The notes beneath the pieces are model-generated. The model ran no database searches, was not told where the DNA came from, and worked only from the letters and a program-made list of their open reading frames with translations. The position numbers and the translations under genes are program-made. From an uncultured Tabrizicola sp. (GTDB lineage: Bacteria; Pseudomonadota; Alphaproteobacteria; Rhodobacterales; Rhodobacteraceae), in NCBI GenBank assembly GCA_937858255.1, contig CALLZQ010000474.1:1-7718 (forward strand): DNA of 7,718 bases. Direction: 5' to 3'. Shown here one piece after another: positions 4,457 through 7,718 of this stretch (its first letter is position 1; every line of letters starts with the position of its first letter).

Positions 4457-5797
4457 ATGTCCAGAATCCTGATCCGAAACGCCGATGTGCTTGTCACCAT
4501 GGACACGGCCCGGCGCGAGCTGTCACAGGCCGATGTGCTGATCTGCGACGGGGTGATCGCCGAGGTGGGGCAGGGCCTTGCGGCAACGGATGCCCGGATC
4601 GTTGAGGCGCGGGGCTGCGTGGTGACGCCCGGCCTCGTCAACACCCATCATCACCTGTATCAGACGCTGACGCGGGCAGTGCCGGGCGGTCAGGACGCGC
4701 TGCTGTTCGGCTGGCTCAAGACCCTTTACCCGATCTGGTCACGCTTTGGCCCGGAAGAGATGTTCGTCTCGGCGCAGGTCGGGCTGGCCGAGCTGGCGCT
4801 GTCGGGCTGTACGCTGACCTCTGACCACCTCTATCTCTATACCAACGGCAGCCGGCTGGAAGATACCATCCATGCCGCATCAGAAATCGGCCTGCGCTTT
4901 CATCCGACACGTGGCGCGATGAGCATCGGCGAGACACAGGGGGGCTTGCCGCCGGATGCGCTGGTGGAACCCGAGTCCGCGATTCTGAACGACATGATCC
5001 GCGTGGTCGATGCCTTTCACGACCCGGCGCCGGGGGCGATGGTGCGGGTGGGGCTGGCCCCCTGCTCGCCCTTTTCGGTCAGCCGTGAATTGATGCGCGA
5101 CGCGGCGCTGCTGGCGCGTGACAAAGGGGTGATGCTGCATACCCATCTGGCCGAGAATGATGAGGATATCGCCTATAGTCTGGCGAAATTCGGTTTGCGC
5201 CCGGGGGAATATGCCCAAGACCTCGGCTGGACCGGGGCCGATGTCTGGCATGCGCATTGCGTGCGGCTGGATGGGCGCGAGATTGAGCTTTTTGCCCGGA
5301 CAGGTACGGGGGTTGCGCATTGCCCCTGTTCGAATTGCCGTCTGGGCAGCGGAATTGCGCCGGTCCGGCATATGCGCGATGCCGGGGTCAAGGTCGGGCT
5401 GGGGGTCGATGGTTCTGCCAGCAATGACGCCGGAAACCTGATGGCCGAAGCGCGGCAGACTGTCTTGTTGCAAAGGGTCAGTCTGGGCGCCAATGCCATG
5501 TCGGCGCGTGAGGCACTGGAAATCGCAACGCTGGGGGGGGCGCAGGTGCTGGGCCGCGATGATTGCGGACGGATCGCGCCGGGCATGCGTGCCGATCTGG
5601 CGCTCTGGGATGTGACGGGGATTGAGGCGGCGGGGGCTTGGGACCCGGTGGCCGCATTGATCCTGTGCGGGCCGATGCGGGTGCGCGATCTGTTTGTCGA
5701 GGGGCGACAAGTGGTTGCGGGCGGGCAGGTGGTTACGATAGATCTGCCCCGGGTGATCGAGCGTCAAAACGCGCTCGCCCGTCGTCTGTGGGACTGA
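4457..5797 (+). CDS. 8-oxoguanine deaminase (amidohydrolase superfamily)
   Basis: The product is 446 residues. It belongs to the AtzB/TrzN-like deaminases of the amidohydrolase superfamily, and its character fits the 8-oxoguanine deaminase group (reference Pa0142, EC 3.5.4.32), which converts 8-oxoguanine to urate and ammonia. Metal and catalytic residues are all present: H64 and H66 in VNTHHHLYQTLTRAV, H230 and E233 in LHTHLAEND, H267 in WHAHCVRL, and D318 in GLGVDGSASND. The cluster HCPCSNCRLGSG (288-299) is typical of this group. N- and C-terminal strands form the small composite domain (residues 1-58 and from about 368). ATG 4457 follows AAGGGA by six bases. Its stop is one base before the rraB start, so the two are probably translated in a coupled way. 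Action on hydroxy-s-triazines or isocytosine is a possible alternative. Confidence 0.88.
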   Translation: MSRILIRNADVLVTMDTARRELSQADVLICDGVIAEVGQGLAATDARIVEARGCVVTPGLVNTHHHLYQTLTRAVPGGQDALLFGWLKTLYPIWSRFGPEEMFVSAQVGLAELALSGCTLTSDHLYLYTNGSRLEDTIHAASEIGLRFHPTRGAMSIGETQGGLPPDALVEPESAILNDMIRVVDAFHDPAPGAMVRVGLAPCSPFSVSRELMRDAALLARDKGVMLHTHLAENDEDIAYSLAKFGLRPGEYAQDLGWTGADVWHAHCVRLDGREIELFARTGTGVAHCPCSNCRLGSGIAPVRHMRDAGVKVGLGVDGSASNDAGNLMAEARQTVLLQRVSLGANAMSAREALEIATLGGAQVLGRDDCGRIAPGMRADLALWDVTGIEAAGAWDPVAALILCGPMRVRDLFVEGRQVVAGGQVVTIDLPRVIERQNALARRLWD

Positions 5798-5798
5798 G

Positions 5799-6128
5799 AT
5801 GAAGCACGATTACGAAGGCCAGCGGCGCGAAACATTTGAGACCTTTGACGCGTTGCAGGCGCAGGGAGAGACCCTGCCCAAACGATCGATCGTCGAGATC
5901 TATCTGCTGGCCGAGGGCGCTGACGCAAAATGGGCCGCGGCGGAAAAGGCGTTGCGTGCCAAGGGTTTTGCGACCGAACGCGACCAAGAGGGCGATACGC
6001 TGATCGTGGCGACCCGGGCCGATATCGAGATCTCTCCCGCCTCGATCTGGGAAATCGAGCGGCAGGTGACAGAGATAGGCCTTGGCTTTGACTTCGTGCC
6101 CGACGGCTGGGAATTTGGCTTTGACTAA
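5799..6128 (+). CDS. rraB: RraB-like ribonuclease E inhibitor
   Basis: The product is 109 residues. The start MKHDYEGQRRETFETFDALQAQG resembles the EEQREET-xx-xx-LxxxG start of RraB, and the C-terminal FDFVPDGWEFGF keeps the DGW found near the end of the conserved domain. The middle (SIVEIYLLAEGADAKWAAAEKALRAKGF, then GDTLIVATRADIEI) fits the domain's alpha/beta pattern. RraB binds RNase E and lowers its activity toward selected mRNAs. E. coli RraB is longer with a very acidic tail; here that tail is absent. The ATG lies one base after the deaminase stop (TGA-G-ATG) with only a weak GGGAC ribosome site, which points to translational coupling. At its 3' end the TAA shares bases with the stop codon of the convergent guaD. 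Confidence 0.8.
   Translation: MKHDYEGQRRETFETFDALQAQGETLPKRSIVEIYLLAEGADAKWAAAEKALRAKGFATERDQEGDTLIVATRADIEISPASIWEIERQVTEIGLGFDFVPDGWEFGFD
6125..6128. other. Overlapping convergent stop codons
   Basis: CTAA at 6125-6128 supplies the TAA stop of rraB (6126-6128) on the plus strand and the TAG stop of guaD (6127-6125) on the minus strand. There is no non-coding base between the genes and therefore no room for a conventional terminator for either. Confidence 0.85.
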
Positions 6129-7417
6129 GCTGCGGCGTTGCGGCGGTGCAGGCACCGGCCCGCAACCCAGGTCTCGATAATCGCGCGGTCATCTCCCATC
6201 ATGATGGTCGGGAACAGCGCCTGCCACAGATCGCCGGCGCGGGCAGCAGCCTGTTCGATGGCGGGGGTCGATGCCAGATCGATCACCACCAGATCCGCCT
6301 CCATCCCCGGGGCTAGATTACCGATCAGGTGATCGGCATAGAGCGCGCGGGCAGAGCCTTGGGTCGCCAGCCACCACAGTTGCGCCGGATGCAGCGCGTG
6401 GCGGGTGAGTTGTGCGACCTCATAGGCGGCAGCCATGGTGCGCAGCATCGAAAACGAGGAACCTCCGCCGGTATCGGTCGCAAGGCCGATCCGCTGGCCC
6501 TGGGCCTTGAGCGGCATCAGGGGAAACAACCCCGAGCCGATAAAGCAATTCGAGGTGGGGCAATGGATCAGGCTGGCATCCACCTCACGTAACCTGTCCT
6601 TCTCACGCTCGGTCAGCCAGATCGCATGGCCGTAAAGCCCGCCGCGCCCGACAAGGCCGTGCCGCTCATAGGTGTCGAGATAATCCCGGGCCGTGGGGTA
6701 GAGCGATTTCACCCAGTCGATTTCATCGGTCTGTTCTGACAGATGGGTCTGCATCAGACAGTCGGGATGGGTTGCCCAGAGGGCGCCAAGTGCCTCGAGC
6801 TGCGCCTCGGTCGAGGTGGGCGAAAACCTTGGTGTGATCACATAGGATCCGCGCCCCCTGCCATGCCATTTCGCCAAGAGCTGCGCCGAGGCATCATAGG
6901 CCGATTGTGCGGTATCGCGCAGCCCTTCGGGGGCGTTGCGGTCCATGCAGGTCTTGCCCGCCCAGATGCGGGCATTGCGGGCCTCGGCTGCGGCAAAGAT
7001 CGCCTCAACGCTTTCCGGGTGGATCGTGCAGTAGCTGGCGAAAGAGGTCGTGCCGTTCGAAAGCGTCAAGTTGAAATACCGGTCGGCGATGGTCTGGGCA
7101 TAGTCCGCGTTCGAAAAACGCATTTCTTCTGGAAAGGTATAGCTGTTCAGCCAGTCAATCAGCCGCTTGCCCCATGACGCGATGATGGCGGTTTGCGGGT
7201 AGTGAACATGGGCGTCGACAAAGCCCGCGCTGATCAGGGCCCGACCGTGATCGACCAGATCGGCGCCGGGATGGGCCGCGCGCAGATCTGACGCGCCGCC
7301 GAGGGCGATGATCTTTCCCGCGTCGATCAGCACCGCCTCATCCAGCCGTGCGGCCTCTGGCCCCGCGACAAAGGGGTCGGCCGTAAAACTCAGCACCTGC
7401 CCGAGAAGTAGTTTCAT
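6125..7417 (-). CDS. guaD: Guanine deaminase
   Basis: The product is 430 residues. It shows the full guanine deaminase pattern, converting guanine to xanthine and ammonia in the cytoplasm: FVDAHVHYPQ with metal ligands H70 and H72, KRLIDWLNSYTFPEE (84-98), GKTCMDRNAPEGL (154-166), VITPRFSPT, MQTHLSEQ with H225 and E228, YGHAIWL with H264, HCPTSNCFIGSGLFPL (285-300) and GLATDTGGGSSFSML with D315. Two adjacent ATG codons occur, at 7420 and 7417. The second is chosen because AGAGG then lies at a better distance (six bases); the difference is one residue. A promoter lies just upstream. The gene converges on rraB with a four-base overlap of reading frames at the stops. With the neighbouring 8-oxoguanine deaminase it marks a purine base deamination locus, although xanthine dehydrogenase genes are not in view. 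Confidence 0.96.
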   Translation of the reverse strand: MKLLLGQVLSFTADPFVAGPEAARLDEAVLIDAGKIIALGGASDLRAAHPGADLVDHGRALISAGFVDAHVHYPQTAIIASWGKRLIDWLNSYTFPEEMRFSNADYAQTIADRYFNLTLSNGTTSFASYCTIHPESVEAIFAAAEARNARIWAGKTCMDRNAPEGLRDTAQSAYDASAQLLAKWHGRGRGSYVITPRFSPTSTEAQLEALGALWATHPDCLMQTHLSEQTDEIDWVKSLYPTARDYLDTYERHGLVGRGGLYGHAIWLTEREKDRLREVDASLIHCPTSNCFIGSGLFPLMPLKAQGQRIGLATDTGGGSSFSMLRTMAAAYEVAQLTRHALHPAQLWWLATQGSARALYADHLIGNLAPGMEADLVVIDLASTPAIEQAAARAGDLWQALFPTIMMGDDRAIIETWVAGRCLHRRNAAA

Positions 7418-7445
7418 CATCCGCCTCTTGCGATCCGCCCGCGCC

Positions 7446-7474
7446 AGTCTAGCGGCACGCGACCGGCGGGTAAA
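7446..7474 (-). promoter_or_regulatory. Sigma-70-type promoter of guaD
   Basis: On the minus strand TTTACC (7474-7469) and TAGACT (7451-7446) are separated by 17 bases, each matching the consensus at 4 of 6. The start would be near 7439, about 20 bases before the start codon, with the AGAGG ribosome site between. Confidence 0.45.
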
Positions 7475-7496
7475 TTTGGCCTTTGCCCTGTTTTCC

Positions 7497-7510
7497 CGAA
7501 ACTCCTTTCG
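7497..7510. repeat. Small inverted repeat before mgtE
   Basis: CGAAA (7497-7501) and TTTCG (7506-7510) pair around CTCC, 30 bases before the mgtE start codon. It is short and may be chance. The intergenic region (123 bases) has no room for an M-box-type magnesium riboswitch together with a promoter, and I found no convincing promoter for this gene. Confidence 0.25.
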
Positions 7511-7540
7511 TTAAGGTCCGGGTAATAAGGCGGAGGGACG

Positions 7541-7718
7541 ATGTCGGACGAGGTTCTGGACAGGGACGAGGAAGAGGGGCTGGATTCGCGCCGGGTAGAG
7601 GCCGTCCTCGAGGCGGTTGAGGCCGGCGATGCGGGGCGGGTGGGTGGGCTGCTCGAACCTTTGCACGCCGCCGGAAACGCCCACCTTCTTGGACAGGTTT
7701 CCGAAGAAAAGAGAAAAG
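7541..7718 (+). CDS. mgtE: MgtE-type magnesium transporter (N-terminal part)
   Basis: Only 59 codons are present before the right edge. The ATG at 7541 has GGAGG four bases upstream. The peptide starts with an acidic run (MSDEVLDRDEEEGLD) and continues with RRVEAVLEAVEAGDAGRVGGLLEPLHAAGNAHLLGQVSEEKR. That fits the beginning of the MgtE N domain, a superhelix in which LLxxLHxADxAxLLxxLxxExR repeats are typical; the usual P-A-D is here A-A-G-N. In the full protein this domain is followed by CBS domains and a five-helix membrane pore for Mg2+. The membrane part is outside the window, so the call rests on the N-terminal pattern alone. It is divergent from guaD. Confidence 0.72.
   Translation, partial: MSDEVLDRDEEEGLDSRRVEAVLEAVEAGDAGRVGGLLEPLHAAGNAHLLGQVSEEKRK

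Noticed and set aside
4880..5767. A 295-codon minus-strand open frame antisense to the 8-oxoguanine deaminase
   Set aside because: Low-complexity P/R/H/Q composition, no ribosome site or motif; the plus-strand frame carries all catalytic residues.
7418..7540. Possible magnesium riboswitch (M-box) before mgtE
   Set aside because: The gap is only 123 bases and also holds the divergent guaD promoter; no M-box-like long structured leader is visible.
1..7718. Mobile element, CRISPR array, tRNA/rRNA gene or defence system
   Set aside because: I saw no transposase, integrase, terminal repeats, regularly spaced repeats or tRNA-like cloverleaf. Gene content and codon use are uniform with a core chromosome.

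Overview
The window reads as chromosomal DNA from a high-GC alphaproteobacterium, most likely a member of the Rhodobacteraceae (Paracoccus/Rhodobacter-like). The grounds are strong G/C preference at third codon positions and the gene families present: a Bax-inhibitor-1/YccA membrane protein, a short DUF1127 protein, a PraR-like XRE regulator, a HisN-type phosphatase, 8-oxoguanine deaminase, a short RraB and an MgtE-type transporter. This placement is inference from protein character, since no search was possible.

Layout, left to right: (1) the 5' part of a BI-1/YccA family gene on the minus strand, running off the left edge, with its own promoter; (2) a minus-strand DUF1127 gene divergent from a plus-strand LysR regulator, the two sharing a compact intergenic region with a textbook T-N11-A palindrome; (3) a quinone-oxidoreductase-like MDR gene on the minus strand, converging on the LysR gene with 3 bases between stop codons and a perfect hairpin over both stops; (4) a 321-bp AT-richer intergenic region rich in signals: TTGC-N5-GCAA repeats toward the MDR gene, and two tandem sigma-54-type -24/-12 elements plus an upstream palindrome toward the XRE gene; (5) XRE regulator and HisN-type phosphatase on the plus strand; (6) 8-oxoguanine deaminase tightly coupled to rraB on the plus strand; (7) guanine deaminase on the minus strand, converging on rraB so that the two stop codons overlap; (8) the first 59 codons of an mgtE-like gene at the right edge, divergent from guaD.

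Functionally the clearest theme is purine base deamination. Two amidohydrolases of the same superfamily, one for 8-oxoguanine (product urate) and one for guanine (product xanthine), lie on opposite strands around a small RNase E inhibitor gene. The rest are ordinary housekeeping or regulatory genes. I see no mobile element, CRISPR array, RNA gene or defence system. The most interesting material is regulatory: the tandem sigma-54-like promoters before the XRE gene and the repeated operator-like palindromes upstream of the MDR gene.
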